64,000 nt of DNA from JBLIRR01 sp049472395. GTDB taxonomy: Bacteria > SZUA-182 > DTGQ01 > JBLIRR01. Below are positions 54,936-64,000 of the stretch, piece after piece. The stretch is from assembly GCA_049472395.1 (NCBI GenBank), contig JBLIRR010000025.1, positions 28,281-92,280 on the forward strand, given 5' to 3'. The notes below the pieces were generated by a model, which was given only the letters and a program-made list of their open reading frames with translations, was not told where the DNA came from and searched no databases. The translations under genes were made by a program, and so were the position numbers. Each line of letters begins with the position of its first letter. Position 1 is the stretch's first letter.

Positions 54936-56173
54936 ATGAAAGATACACAAAAATATATAGTGATTTGCTGTGTTATTTTTTGTGCAATTGCATTACTCTC
55001 AACAACAAGCATAGCTCAATTTACAGGAGGAGGAGATATTTGGGATATGCCTGCTTTTGAGAGCCAACCAATGTAGATCCCCATGTGGAGCAATCCTTTG
55101 GAGGGGGATGGGGATATTTTAATAGACAACTTTGAATATCATGATAGCCCATTGAACCATGGCTGGATTCAAGAAGAACCTCCATATCCTGTCTATGGTT
55201 TTGGAGTAGGCTATGCCTTGACTCTTGAGACAGTTTTGGATTTTGCCGAAGGAAGCCGGGTAATGGAAGCATATCGTCCTGCATCTATTTTTATAATGGG
55301 CACTGAATATGAACGTATTATGTCACTAAAAAATCTTGCCACTCCTCCTTCTTTGAGTTCACCTCAAGGAAGCCAGGGAAATTGAAAGCCCCGCATTGAA
55401 TGGTTCATCCGCCAGATGGAAGGCGATCCGATTTCATATCGATCCCAATAACCACTGTAAACTAACCGGTTGAGAACTATCCCCCAATCGTTCAACTCTG
55501 GGCATCTCCTTATATCTTTTATGTCGGGCGCTCAAATGAATATGCTATAAAATTTATTGACCCTGACTGCTTCATCTTTGACCTTAGCCAGATGCAGGGC
55601 GCAACACCTGCGACCAATCATCTTCCTGGCTGGCCGATTAATGATATTAGCAAAATAAGGACCGATCAGGACGAGCTTGTTTTCTCGATGACAATTGACG
55701 GATATCCCAGTTATCAATATGGGCCTTATAACGAGCAGTAGATTGATCCGGATAATGGACAGATCGAATTCACTCCTCAATTCTAAGGAAAATATATGGA
55801 CGTAATCACTGCTCGAGATCCTTATGGTGAAATTGGAATCGAGGATTTGCCCCTCTATTGCGTGAATACGGGTACATGGTTTAACCATCCGCCTATTATA
55901 ACAGGCTGCCCCAGAAGGCCAATAGTGGTAAAGCAAGGGGAAGAGGCTATTATAGGCAGCCCCGATTTCATTGTTACAGATGTTGATGGTGAAGAAATCT
56001 ACACATCATGTAATATAGGAGCTTGTGGTCAATTGGCAGACGGCAGCTTTGTGTGGACATTCCAGACAGAGTTTCCCGGAATCTATAATGTAGAATGGGT
56101 TTTCTATGATGATAGTGGCGGTTACTCAGTCCAGAGGCACACGGTAGAAGTAGTACCCTGGTGGTCGTATTAA
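54936..56173 (+). pseudogene. Decayed, internally deleted tandem copy of the 52685 gene
   Basis: The remnant begins with an intact signal peptide (ATG 54936, 46 codons) and then TAG at 55074. The same frame continues with DNFEYHDSPLNHGW and LDFAEGSRVMEA, matching the start of the 724-residue neighbour, up to TGA at 55383. Another frame resumes with PPIVQLWASPYIFYVG, GYPSYQYGPYNEQ, TAG at 55739, FTPQF, TAA at 55784, and then an intact end (NHPPII, VDGEEIYTSCNIGA, FPGIYNVEW, closing WWSY). Most of the middle (about 250 residues or more) is missing. Several stops of all three kinds plus a frame change mark it as a pseudogene. Confidence 0.88.
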
Positions 56174-56194
56174 TAATAACTTCATTTTTATATA

Positions 56195-56225
56195 AAAAAG
56201 GGCGGCTTTTTATGCCGCCCTTTTT
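56195..56225 (+). terminator. Intrinsic terminator after the pseudogene
   Basis: AAAAAGGGCGGC (56195-56206) pairs with GCCGCCCTTTTT (56214-56225) over a 7-nt loop, followed by a T-run. It shares the GGGCGGC core with the terminator at 54877-54917, so the terminator was probably duplicated with the gene. Confidence 0.9.
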
Positions 56226-56316
56226 ATTAGTCCCCGTTCAAAGGTTCAGGTTTCAGGGATTCATCAGTGAAATCTATGGTTTCAATTCATCAATCATTGT
56301 CCCTCAGCTATGGTCA

Positions 56317-57348
56317 TTATCGTGCTTTCAGCATACGCACCGAGGGAAATATGCTCGCACAGGCAACCTGATTTCTCCAGTAATCCTGTGAATATAAAAA
56401 TGGCATTATATCCTCTGAAATCTCCCAATCATCCTGTAATGGATCAGGATCAGAAAAACCCAATAAGCTGCCTACTTCTTCAAAGGGGATTGTTGTCATA
56501 AAATTACCCTCAGGAATGATGCCTATGCTCTCTCTGTCAATACCATCAGCATGATATATGACTCCGCTTGTCATCTCAAAACCATCACCTCTGTCATAAT
56601 AGATTATCCACACCTCCCTGTTTTTGCCGAACGTCGTACTGCCTACTTGAGTTGCTTCATTAAAATATTTTAAACCTGCGATTAATATCTCCGTTGCGCT
56701 CGCAGTATATCCTGAGGTAAGTACATACATCGTACTGGAATCAAAAATATCTTCATATCCATCTCCATAAAGATAACTGAAATCTTCAAGATAATATCGT
56801 TCCTCCCCATCCTGTGTAACTTTATGACACAAAGGAGTATCTATGGATCGATCCGATATGAAATAATCTAAGACAGCCACTGCCTCATCCACTAATCCAC
56901 CACCATTTACTCGAAGATCCAGAATGAGATTATTAAAACCGCTATATGCATATGAATTAATTGTAGTCGCAACTCTATATGCGGTACCTTCGACAAATCG
57001 ATCAAATGCTATATATAATGTCGTCTCACCATACGTTCTTACAATTAATATTTCTTCAGATGCAAAATGATCCTTTATATTGGAAATTTCAGCTGAATTA
57101 AAATAGTTTGTATAGATATCATCTTGATTATGATAGGAATTAACATACTCTTCCAGTGTCTCGCTTTGTTCAGGTTCTCGGACCGCATTGGCATCAAAAT
57201 AGCAAGCACTAAACCAATTGTATGCATCGTGAACAATTGTTGTCTCATCTTGTATTATATGAGAATCATCCGAACCTCCGCAACCTCCGGCAGAGAAAAA
57301 AAGTAGACATAAGATAAGTACTCCTGCCCATAGTCTATTTCTCTTCAT
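56317..57348 (-). CDS. S41-family C-terminal-processing-type protease lipoprotein
   Basis: 343 residues from the ATG at 57346-57348, with AGGAA upstream; a longer frame to 57390 would overlap the previous gene. Lipobox SAGGCGG makes it a lipoprotein. The S41 core is present: NNLILDLRVNGGG, TSGYTASATEIL with the catalytic serine in TAS, and TTFGKN with the partner lysine. No PDZ domain is visible, unlike CtpA/Prc, so it is a short tricorn/IRBP-like form. It cleaves proteins or peptides at the cell envelope. It is 10 nt downstream of the retropepsin-like gene, so the two proteases are co-expressed. Confidence 0.88.
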   Translation of the reverse strand: MKRNRLWAGVLILCLLFFSAGGCGGSDDSHIIQDETTIVHDAYNWFSACYFDANAVREPEQSETLEEYVNSYHNQDDIYTNYFNSAEISNIKDHFASEEILIVRTYGETTLYIAFDRFVEGTAYRVATTINSYAYSGFNNLILDLRVNGGGLVDEAVAVLDYFISDRSIDTPLCHKVTQDGEERYYLEDFSYLYGDGYEDIFDSSTMYVLTSGYTASATEILIAGLKYFNEATQVGSTTFGKNREVWIIYYDRGDGFEMTSGVIYHADGIDRESIGIIPEGNFMTTIPFEEVGSLLGFSDPDPLQDDWEISEDIMPFLYSQDYWRNQVACASIFPSVRMLKAR

Positions 57349-57358
57349 TCTATTATTC

Positions 57359-57994
57359 CTAGTGTGTCCACCTAATAACTTCATTATCAAAATCTATGCT
57401 ATACCGTATATCACGTAAGAAATTCATGCCTAATAAACCTTTAAAGGGAACCTCCGAGCCTGCATGTTCTATTATAGCTGCAGCTATATTTGTTTTCTTG
57501 TGGGGCCCAACCCTAATATAATCTAACTCGATCAGCTTCGAGTCAATAATATTTCCCCCTGCTCCCATTGCCTTGAAATCTCTAAATTCTTTGATACCCA
57601 ATTGATCTGCCACTTCTTGGTGCAAGGTCACAATCGAGGCACCTGTATCGAGAAGAAGAAGTACCTCAATCTCTTTGCTTCCATCACTCAATATAACTGG
57701 AACCAGTATTTGGTTATCGTTAATAATAATCTTTGTGTGCTCCCCCTCCTCTCTTTCTTTCTCAATCTTTTTAAATCTTTCTTCCTTTGACAGACTATCA
57801 TCTTCCTCTTTAAAGGTTTTTAAACTATCAATATATTCATCCGGGATATTACTCGGATCATCGACAAAAAAAACGACTCCATCTTCATTCACATATTTAT
57901 ACAATTTGGCAGGCAATTCTAAGGAGATGACCAATATAATAATAAAGAAAAAAAATATAAGATATATGTTCCTTTTTTTTAATGGCCACATCAT
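57359..57994 (-). CDS. DUF4124 - retropepsin-like aspartic protease fusion
   Basis: 211 residues from the ATG at 57992-57994 (CGGAG lies 3-4 nt before; the next codon is also ATG and may be the true start). The frame is open to 58120 but those 42 residues have no ribosome-binding site. One membrane segment at about 8-28, a short DUF4124-like segment (LYKYVNEDGVVFFVDDP), a charged helix, then the clan AA protease domain: LLLDTGAS with the catalytic Asp, and FKGLLGMNFL near the end. Such proteins are single-lobe proteases that act as dimers in the periplasm. Its substrate and its relation to the S41 protease are unknown. Confidence 0.85.
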   Translation of the reverse strand: MMWPLKKRNIYLIFFFFIIILVISLELPAKLYKYVNEDGVVFFVDDPSNIPDEYIDSLKTFKEEDDSLSKEERFKKIEKEREEGEHTKIIINDNQILVPVILSDGSKEIEVLLLLDTGASIVTLHQEVADQLGIKEFRDFKAMGAGGNIIDSKLIELDYIRVGPHKKTNIAAAIIEHAGSEVPFKGLLGMNFLRDIRYSIDFDNEVIRWTH

Positions 57995-58166
57995 ATTCTC
58001 CGCTTTACAGGACACATTCCCCAAATAGTGAAAAAAGGCAGACTCCTGCCTATAATCCTTACTATTTATTCGGAAGATAACCTTTTTTTGATTGGAAATA
58101 TATCCCAGGATATACTCCATTTTAATTGGATATTCTTCTAAAGAAACTGCTTAATATGAAAATTAT

Positions 58167-58631
58167 TTATTCAGAGCTTTTAAGATTAGTTAAATCAATA
58201 TTTGCTTTCCGTAACCGCTGGCTTAATATTTTAGCGAGGTTTAATACGATAACTGTGATGCCTCTACTATACAATTCAGTAAAGGATGTAATGCTTGCAT
58301 TGGTTAATTTTAACACAACTGTTTCCTTGATTGTCCTCACAGTAGCGGATCTTGGCTTTACATCAATGAGGGACATTTCTCCAAAACAATCTCCTGTCGT
58401 GAGTGTTGTTATGACATATGTTTTGGCACTGTCAGTGGTACTCTTTTTTAATACTTCGACAGCTCCAGAGACAATAATATAAATAGTTTTATCAAACACC
58501 TTATCTTCAGAAATAATATCAACTGCTTCAGGAAAACATTCCTCTTCTGCGAGAAAAGATAAATATTCAAGCTCTGGTTCACCCAATCCCGTAAAAAGTG
58601 GTCTTCCGCGCAAGATCTCGATTTTATCCAT
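58167..58631 (-). CDS. Stand-alone cyclic-nucleotide-binding-domain protein
   Basis: 154 residues, a single cNMP-binding beta-roll. RGRPLFTGLGEPELEYL opens the domain, and GDCFGEMSLIDVKPRSATVRT is the phosphate-binding cassette with the ligand Glu and Arg. No helix-turn-helix follows, so it is not a CRP-type regulator; it may be a binding or targeting subunit. It lies 20 nt downstream of the 94-residue unknown and 173 nt before the retropepsin-like gene. Confidence 0.88.
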   Translation of the reverse strand: MDKIEILRGRPLFTGLGEPELEYLSFLAEEECFPEAVDIISEDKVFDKTIYIIVSGAVEVLKKSTTDSAKTYVITTLTTGDCFGEMSLIDVKPRSATVRTIKETVVLKLTNASITSFTELYSRGITVIVLNLAKILSQRLRKANIDLTNLKSSE

Positions 58632-58650
58632 TTTTAGCCCCCTTAAAAAA

Positions 58651-58935
58651 TCAAGAAAACCATTTCGTTAATATCTCACTAATTTGAATAGCCTGTTTTT
58701 TACTTGAAATGTTAAACTTGCTCTGTTGACGAAATTGCCCGCCAGACTTTCTATACCGACGTATGGTAGCTTTTGGCTCTCCATATTTTTTACTCTTAGG
58801 GTCTAATTCCTGATAAAGAAAAATAATAGTGCACCAGCTCCCCTTACTAAGGATTTCTTTGCTAATTTCTTTCACTACTAATTTACCAAATTCATCCTTA
58901 TAATTTACCGTAATTTCATCTATTGTTTCAGCCAT
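58651..58935 (-). CDS. Small conserved-looking protein of unknown function
   Basis: 94 residues. Beta-rich first half (ITVNYKDEFGKLVVKEI), GSWCTIIFLYQELD, a basic patch KATIRRYRKSGGQFRQQ, and a final helix KQAIQISEILTKWF. The basic beta-sheet plus C-terminal helix loosely recalls PC4/ssDNA-binding folds, but the match is too weak to name. Spacing of 19 nt to the cyclic-nucleotide-binding gene suggests co-transcription and a shared role. Confidence 0.65.
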   Translation of the reverse strand: MAETIDEITVNYKDEFGKLVVKEISKEILSKGSWCTIIFLYQELDPKSKKYGEPKATIRRYRKSGGQFRQQSKFNISSKKQAIQISEILTKWFS

Positions 58936-59296
58936 TACTACACCCTTTCAATTGTATTTTTTCCGCTTACTTTCTATTTCGATATAATCTCTCCTTTTAA
59001 CCGGTTTTATCGGCACCTTACTTTTGACCTCATGGAATGGGAAACATAACTGTCAACATTAAAAGCGCTGTAGATTTACCACAATGCCTTTTCAAAATAT
59101 GTTAAATATTAGTAAGATTAAGTAATTATGTCAATACGTTAATAGCAAGCCTTATACGAGTAAAGATATGCCTCAAACCGACAAGGTTATGGATCACTTT
59201 TGCTTGTTGATATAACTTTTTATGATTTGCTGGTTTCATATCATGTATATCCTGTTATCCTGTCAAAAAGTTTTAATTGCATAGGTTGAATATTTT

Positions 59297-59325
59297 TTGT
59301 TTTTCAATTTTACTTGTAGTAAAAT
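59297..59325 (+). promoter_or_regulatory. Candidate promoter of the class II aldolase gene
   Basis: TTGTTT (59297-59302), 17 nt, TAAAAT (59320-59325). Transcription would start near 59332, leaving a leader of about 54 nt with AAGGAGG before the ATG at 59386. The rest of the 450-nt divergent gap (58936-59385) is AT-rich and I see no gene or RNA in it. Confidence 0.5.
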
Positions 59326-59385
59326 ATTAGCTATTATGAACCACTTAGCGGAAATAAATAATCACTATAGCAAGGAGGATTCGTT

Positions 59386-60669
59386 ATGGCACAGTATTCT
59401 CAAGAATTTGAAAAGGCGATTGAAATCGGGCGACCACCAAATATAGCACACCTTTTCCCTCATTCTAAGGCATTAATTGTGAGCGGAAAAGTCATAGATA
59501 GGGCAATGATCGCCAAAGGCAAGGCAATGACCATTGCCGCCAATGCCCGTAATAGCTTTATCATTCGCGGAACGCTACTGGCTGCCCAGCGTGCAAATGC
59601 CGCTGTTATCATAGAGATTGCAAAATCTGAGGGTGGTGCAAATGCCTATTGCCCTATTAATTATTGGAATATGGCTTACTATGTTGATGCAATCTGCAAC
59701 GAGCTCGGCATAACCATACCTGTCGCGCTCCATGCAGATCATTATGGAATTAAAAGCGATCAAGATTTAACAGATGCGAAAATAGAGATCCCGACAATAT
59801 TCGATGCCGGCATCACCTCGATTGCCATAGACGCTTCGCATCTTCCTGATGATAAAAACCTGCTCAGTAATATCGAGCTTAATCCATTCATTCCCAAATG
59901 GGCTGGGCTTGAAACAGAAGTGGGTGAAATTAAAGGCAAAGAGGGGCTTTCAACACCAACCGATGCCCTGTTCCAAATACAGGGGCTCAATGCACACGGT
60001 ATTTCTCCGGACTGGATAGCGCTCAATAATGGGACCACTCATGGAATTGAAGCGAGTGATGCTGGTATTCAAATTGAGTTGACCGCTGAAATACACAAAG
60101 CAATTGAAAAATATAAAGTATCTGGGGCGCAGCATGGGACCTCCGGTAACAATTCTGACAGATTGCGTGCAATTGCCTCAAAGACTCATACCACAAAAGC
60201 AAATGTTGCTACTGCCCTTCAAATGATATCGTGGGGTTTAGAAGTAAATGATTATGGGAACGCCATCTTGGACGAAAATAAAAATTTTATCAAGATAAAA
60301 GATGCCGGAGTAATGGAAAAGATGTGGGAGGAAATGGTCAGGTATGCAGACTCCAAGCAGTGGAGGGGTGGGGATTACAAAAAGCTCAATCTTCCCTTTG
60401 AAAACAAATTGGCCGGACAGCCGAAGGATATTAGACAACGAATGGTGAATGCGGTCGAAAAATTTGTCTATAATATTCTTGTAAATGTTTTTAATGCGCA
60501 GGATTCAGCTCCGCTCGCCATTGAAGCCATTCTTAAGGCCCAATCCTATGATCTTGGGCAGAAGTCAGAGATCATTGAAAATCCAGGAGAATGGACTTTT
60601 GATAAAATAATCGAAAAAGCTCGGACGATTAATTCGGATAAGGGTCCGGAAGGAAATTTCGACGATTAA
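59386..60669 (+). CDS. fba: Class II fructose-bisphosphate aldolase
   Basis: 427 residues, the long form. AAGGAGG fixes the start. Zinc and catalytic residues are seen in ALHADHYG (the ADH zinc motif) and the SGAQHGTSGN segment, with GLETEVGEIKG and NNGTTHG as phosphate or substrate loops. It interconverts fructose-1,6-bisphosphate with DHAP and G3P in glycolysis/gluconeogenesis. It is a single gene with its own promoter. The DhnA-type class I aldolase at 23.1 kb is a second, unrelated aldolase, so one of them may have another substrate. Confidence 0.93.
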   Translation: MAQYSQEFEKAIEIGRPPNIAHLFPHSKALIVSGKVIDRAMIAKGKAMTIAANARNSFIIRGTLLAAQRANAAVIIEIAKSEGGANAYCPINYWNMAYYVDAICNELGITIPVALHADHYGIKSDQDLTDAKIEIPTIFDAGITSIAIDASHLPDDKNLLSNIELNPFIPKWAGLETEVGEIKGKEGLSTPTDALFQIQGLNAHGISPDWIALNNGTTHGIEASDAGIQIELTAEIHKAIEKYKVSGAQHGTSGNNSDRLRAIASKTHTTKANVATALQMISWGLEVNDYGNAILDENKNFIKIKDAGVMEKMWEEMVRYADSKQWRGGDYKKLNLPFENKLAGQPKDIRQRMVNAVEKFVYNILVNVFNAQDSAPLAIEAILKAQSYDLGQKSEIIENPGEWTFDKIIEKARTINSDKGPEGNFDD

Positions 60670-60775
60670 TGAATGCACAAAGAATTTCTTTCACGATCTC
60701 TCTTGTTAATAAAGGGAGGTAATGTGAGCTTTACCGGCACGAGCCTTTAAACGGTCGATATGGCGTGGGATTTTG

Positions 60776-62719
60776 TTAGGTTAATTTTTCATCCAGAAGG
60801 CGGCGTAGAGTGTATACTAAATTATTGATAATAATTGGTTTGGTAACATACTCCTGAATTCCTAAATCTTTGCATTGTAACTCGTTGATAATTTCCTCAA
60901 ATCCAGTACAAAGGATAATAGGGATATCAGACCGAATTTTGCGCACTTCTTTGACCAATTCAACACCCATCATTTTCGGCATCATTTGATCGGTAATAAG
61001 CAGGTCAAACCTGGTCGGTTCAGCGCGAAAGGTTTCTAAGGCTTCAATGCTACTGGGGCACGATTCGATATCATAGCCTAATCGGCCCAGGGAGATTTCA
61101 ATCAGATGCCTGATTGGTTCTTCATCATCGACAAATAAGATAGATTCATACCCCTCGAGTATATTCTTGTCAAGCTCTTCTTCTGCGTTTACTTCGATCT
61201 CTCTATCACACAGGGGCAGATAGACATTAAAGGTGCTGCCTTTTCCCGGTTCACTATCTACGTTGATTGCTCCATCATGGCTTTGTACGATTCCATGAAC
61301 CGTGGCAAGTCCCAGCCCTGTGCCTTTTCCGACAACCTTTGTAGTGAAGTATGGTTCAAAAATTCTATCTAATGTGACCTTATCAATTCCATGTCCGGTA
61401 TCCTTGACGCTAAGTCTCGCATATTTGCCTAGCCGCAATTCATGACTTTTTGTTGCACATTCGGATGGGAAGTCCACCTCCTTCAAGCATACTTCAAGTA
61501 ATCCTCCATGGTCGAGCATTGCATGATATGCATTTGTACAAAGATTCATAACTATCTGATGAATCTGAGTTGTTTCGGCCAAAACAGGACCACATTGGTT
61601 ATCAAGATCATGATGGATCTCAATGGATGGAGGCAGAGAAGCTCTGAGCAGTTTGAGGGTTTCTTTTATAATTGGCTGGAGCATAACAGGCCGTTGTCCC
61701 TCATCGGTCCGACGACTGAATGTAAGGATCTGTCTTATAAGATCAACAGCTCGATTTCCAGCCTTAATTATCTGTTTTAAACTCGTATATGAATCGCTCT
61801 TCTTAGGTGTGCCATCCAGAGCCAGATCACTAAATCCGAGAATAGCAGTAAGAATATTGTTAAAATCATGTGCGATACCACCGGCCAGTGTTCCTATGGC
61901 TTGCATTTTCTGAGACAGGCGTAACTGGTTTTCCAGTTCTGCCTCATGAGTTATATCACGAGATATGAAAACAAAATTAACAAGTTTGCCTGAGGAATCG
62001 CGCACCGGAGATATAGTCATTTCAGCCTCATAGGTTGAGTTATTCTTTTTCTTATTTATAACACGCCCCTTCCATACGGCATTACTTACAATTGTCTCCC
62101 ACATCTCCCGATAAAAGGTCTCATTTCTATTTGTGCGTAATATGTCAGTATTTTGGCCATTAACCTCCTCACGAGAATAACCAGTAATATTTTCAAAAGC
62201 AGGATTGACATATTGGATTGTTCCTTCAAGATCTGTAATGATAACGCACTCAGCAGTTTGCTCTATTGCTGTTGCGAGGCGTATTCTCTCCTCTTCAGCT
62301 GTTTTTCTCTCTGTTATATTGTATAATGAACCTATGTAACCTTTTTTTTTATTTTTACGAACGCAGAGTATTAACCATACAATATCACCCCTTATATTGA
62401 GAAAACGCAGTTCCCCGCTTTCTCTTGCATTTGTTCCATTGCCCCCTCTGGCTAACAAAGAAACCCCTTTTCTTTTATCATCTTCAAAAATAAAATCCAC
62501 AACATATTGGCCAAGTGACTCCTTAATCTTGTAGCCGAGGGTTTCAACCCATGCCCGATTGAGATAGGTCAGCCTCCCCTTTGTATCACATTCAAATATA
62601 ACTTCACGGATACCCTCAACTAATTCACGATAATGCCCTTCTGAAGATTTTACCTCATCCATGCAACGGGATCTTGATTCTTTTTGCTTTTTTTCCCCCA
62701 TCAATAGAACCTCATGCAT
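60776..62719 (-). CDS. Orphan hybrid histidine kinase (PAS-PAS-HisKA-HATPase-REC)
   Basis: 647 residues; AGAGGAAA lies just before the ATG. Two PAS domains (about 27-140 and 145-265; ITGYSREEVNGQNTDIL), HisKA with the phosphorylated His in GIAHDFNN, HATPase with NLCTNAYHAM, DTGHGID and GKGTGLGLAT, and a C-terminal receiver with the acceptor Asp in LLITDQMMP and VTKP. No membrane segment, so it senses in the cytosol. There is no response regulator or output gene next to it; the signal and target are unknown. Confidence 0.93.
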   Translation of the reverse strand: MHEVLLMGEKKQKESRSRCMDEVKSSEGHYRELVEGIREVIFECDTKGRLTYLNRAWVETLGYKIKESLGQYVVDFIFEDDKRKGVSLLARGGNGTNARESGELRFLNIRGDIVWLILCVRKNKKKGYIGSLYNITERKTAEEERIRLATAIEQTAECVIITDLEGTIQYVNPAFENITGYSREEVNGQNTDILRTNRNETFYREMWETIVSNAVWKGRVINKKKNNSTYEAEMTISPVRDSSGKLVNFVFISRDITHEAELENQLRLSQKMQAIGTLAGGIAHDFNNILTAILGFSDLALDGTPKKSDSYTSLKQIIKAGNRAVDLIRQILTFSRRTDEGQRPVMLQPIIKETLKLLRASLPPSIEIHHDLDNQCGPVLAETTQIHQIVMNLCTNAYHAMLDHGGLLEVCLKEVDFPSECATKSHELRLGKYARLSVKDTGHGIDKVTLDRIFEPYFTTKVVGKGTGLGLATVHGIVQSHDGAINVDSEPGKGSTFNVYLPLCDREIEVNAEEELDKNILEGYESILFVDDEEPIRHLIEISLGRLGYDIESCPSSIEALETFRAEPTRFDLLITDQMMPKMMGVELVKEVRKIRSDIPIILCTGFEEIINELQCKDLGIQEYVTKPIIINNLVYTLRRLLDEKLT

Positions 62720-63198
62720 TTTCCTCTATCTTTTTATAATGCACCATACCCTTTTCTTAGATATTTCGGAAAAAATGAGGGAAATATTCGTTTATAATGC
62801 TCTATAAGACTATGCTCCCACGCCATTGCTCTGTGGATCGCCGCAGCAATTCTCATTTTGAAAAAATACAATTTTACTATTTGTATTTTAAATGTTTTAT
62901 TATTTAGTTTAATATGAAATGATTACTTTGGTATCACTAATATTATAAGAAGAAAAGATTCTCTTTGTACGAAGAGGTGGAAGTCATGAAATAGTGTGTG
63001 ATTAAGGCCTCAAATGATGATATTAGGATTTTATGGAGTTAAATATACAAAACGATGGAGATGCAGTTTAATACTGGCTATATGAATCATTTGTTTTAAA
63101 TTGATCTTTAATTTTCATCTATAGATAAAGTTTTCCCCCTCTTTTTTCACTATCGAATAAGATTATTAACACTCATATTTTACATTACCTTATGCTCT
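62720..63198. other. 479-nt intergenic region
   Basis: AT-rich. It has an AAATACAA/TTTGTATTT-type hairpin near 62867-62891, and GAGGTGG at about 62973-62979 followed by an ATG (62987) whose frame ends after one codon (AAA TAG) but would read on for about 18 codons. This may be a decayed gene start. The transposase stop is at its right end; terminal inverted repeats of the element were not identified. Confidence 0.4.
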
Positions 63199-64000
63199 TT
63201 ATCCTGAATCGAGTCTCAACTCCAATCCTTCCATCATAAAATCCATCAGATGATCCCAGCTATTAAAACATATATAGCGTGTCAAAGCGCGAATATCATC
63301 AAAGAAAGTTTTACGTGATGGTAATTTTTTACGAATAAGATGATATTTGGTATCCATAAAGCTTAATATTGTATGAAATAGAAAAGCCAGGATAATTAAG
63401 GTCGCAAGTAAGGACGACAAATGGTTTTTCCCGTGTCCATAATTATGTTCTAAATTATATCCTTTTGTCTTCAAAATATTATTATTTCCATTCTCCACTT
63501 TCCATCGTGCTCTTGCGCACAAGACAAGATATTCTACATTTTTCTTTTTAATTTTATGATTGGTTATAAACGCATTATGATAACGAATTTTGCCATCTTC
63601 TGTCCTGACGGTTAACTCAACCCAATTAACTCTGACGGCATCGTCACTATCTCGAATAGGGACATCATTGGCATAGCGGTACGTATATATTTCCCATATC
63701 TTCCCATTCCATCGTCTTACAATAAAGGTATGACGATCAACACCCTCTTCCAGAAGGGTAACCCATTCATAGAGAGTCTTGTGCGTGTCGGGCTTGCATA
63801 CTAACATGAAATTAAAACCCTTCTCAAGTAATAATGTGCAGAGGGGATGATTAGAATATAAATCATCCCCTAAGATTGTCACTCCCATTGAGCTGTACTT
63901 ACTTCCACGCCCTTGAATCCATCGTTTAGCGGCTGCGTTCTCACAATCTTGTTTATCATGTCCATCCTGCGGAACTATAAACTCAGGAGGAAGCGCAATG
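63199..64000 (-). CDS. Transposase, partial (cut by window end)
   Basis: The frame is open from the window edge through 63199, so the ATG at 63888 is internal. Upstream of it the reading continues ALPPEFIVPQDGHDKQDCE, NAAAKRWI and QGRGSKYSSMGV. GVTILGDDLYSNHP carries a DDE-type aspartate, and ARWKVENGNNNILK with YNLEHNYGHG carries the conserved Glu region of IS4/ISNCY-like DDE transposases. The protein ends in a basic tail. The visible 266 residues look intact, so the element may be active; its left end lies between 62720 and 63198. Confidence 0.85.
   Translation of the reverse strand, partial: IALPPEFIVPQDGHDKQDCENAAAKRWIQGRGSKYSSMGVTILGDDLYSNHPLCTLLLEKGFNFMLVCKPDTHKTLYEWVTLLEEGVDRHTFIVRRWNGKIWEIYTYRYANDVPIRDSDDAVRVNWVELTVRTEDGKIRYHNAFITNHKIKKKNVEYLVLCARARWKVENGNNNILKTKGYNLEHNYGHGKNHLSSLLATLIILAFLFHTILSFMDTKYHLIRKKLPSRKTFFDDIRALTRYICFNSWDHLMDFMMEGLELRLDSG

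Noticed and set aside
54642..55012. Overlapping minus-strand frames across the first terminator
   Set aside because: They run antisense through the end of the secreted protein, the terminator and the pseudogene start; no supporting signals.
54936..56173. Stop-codon readthrough or recoding in the second tandem copy
   Set aside because: All three stop types occur, the middle of the gene is missing and the frame changes, so decay explains it better than recoding.
1..64000. tRNA, rRNA or CRISPR array
   Set aside because: All gaps over 150 nt were read; none showed a tRNA-like cloverleaf, rRNA sequence or regularly spaced repeats.

Overview
The window reads as a chromosomal piece of an uncultured Gram-negative bacterium with AT-rich DNA. 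Lipid A genes (fabZ, lpxA, lpxI, lpxB), a Wza-like outer-membrane export lipoprotein, a Wzz-like chain-length protein and several lipoproteins show a diderm envelope. An eight-haem c-type cytochrome, a DUF362 protein and a YedE/FdhT-type transporter fit an anaerobic or facultative life style. No rRNA, tRNA or CRISPR array was seen. I do not assign a phylum; there is no marker gene here that I can place by eye.

Layout. 0-3.4 kb: a cut-off zinc-finger protein and a large secreted FG-GAP/Calx-beta-like protein. 3.4-8.5 kb: a plus-strand operon behind a good sigma70-type promoter (membrane glycosyltransferase-like protein with TPRs, GT2 polyprenol-phosphate transferase, asparagine synthase). 8.6-11 kb: cysteine desulfurase and an octahaem cytochrome. 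11.4-17.5 kb: the lipid A block, split into two convergent units (Gfo/Idh oxidoreductase-lpxB on plus; PHP-TPR-GspM-like-fabZ-lpxA-lpxI on minus) whose 3' ends overlap. 17.8-19 kb: a secreted double-cohesin protein. 19-28.8 kb: a minus-strand surface-glycan cluster (UbiA phosphoribosyltransferase-like enzyme, DUF362, five glycosyltransferases, a DhnA-type class I aldolase, a polyprenyl-phosphate sugar transferase).

28.8-38.2 kb is the least ordinary region. It has nine minus-strand genes: an ArsP/YraQ-like permease with an extra C-terminal domain, two orphan periplasmic binding proteins, a TPR protein, a YedE/FdhT-type transporter, a threonine-synthase-like PLP enzyme, a glutamate-1-semialdehyde-aminomutase-like PLP enzyme, a DUF3343 protein and an NAD(P)H-hydrate-dehydratase-like kinase-fold protein. 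YedE and DUF3343 are families linked to selenium or sulfur handling, so this looks like an uncharacterised sulfur/selenium assimilation or biosynthesis locus. This is inference, and it is my main candidate for something undescribed.

38.7-44.9 kb: the polymerisation/export half of an exopolysaccharide system (GT2, an ExeA-type ATPase fused to a CpsD-like kinase domain, Wzz/GumC, Wza, GT4). 45-51.3 kb: an ankyrin lipoprotein, a Cys-rich lipoprotein, a PilZ protein, a YfiH/LACC1-type enzyme, a small membrane protein and uvrC. 51.4-56.2 kb: two small secreted or cytosolic unknowns, then a large secreted protein followed by a decayed tandem copy, each with its own terminator. 56.3-59 kb: S41 protease, retropepsin-like protease, cyclic-nucleotide-binding protein and a small unknown. 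59.4-64 kb: class II fructose-bisphosphate aldolase, an orphan hybrid histidine kinase, and a transposase cut by the window end.
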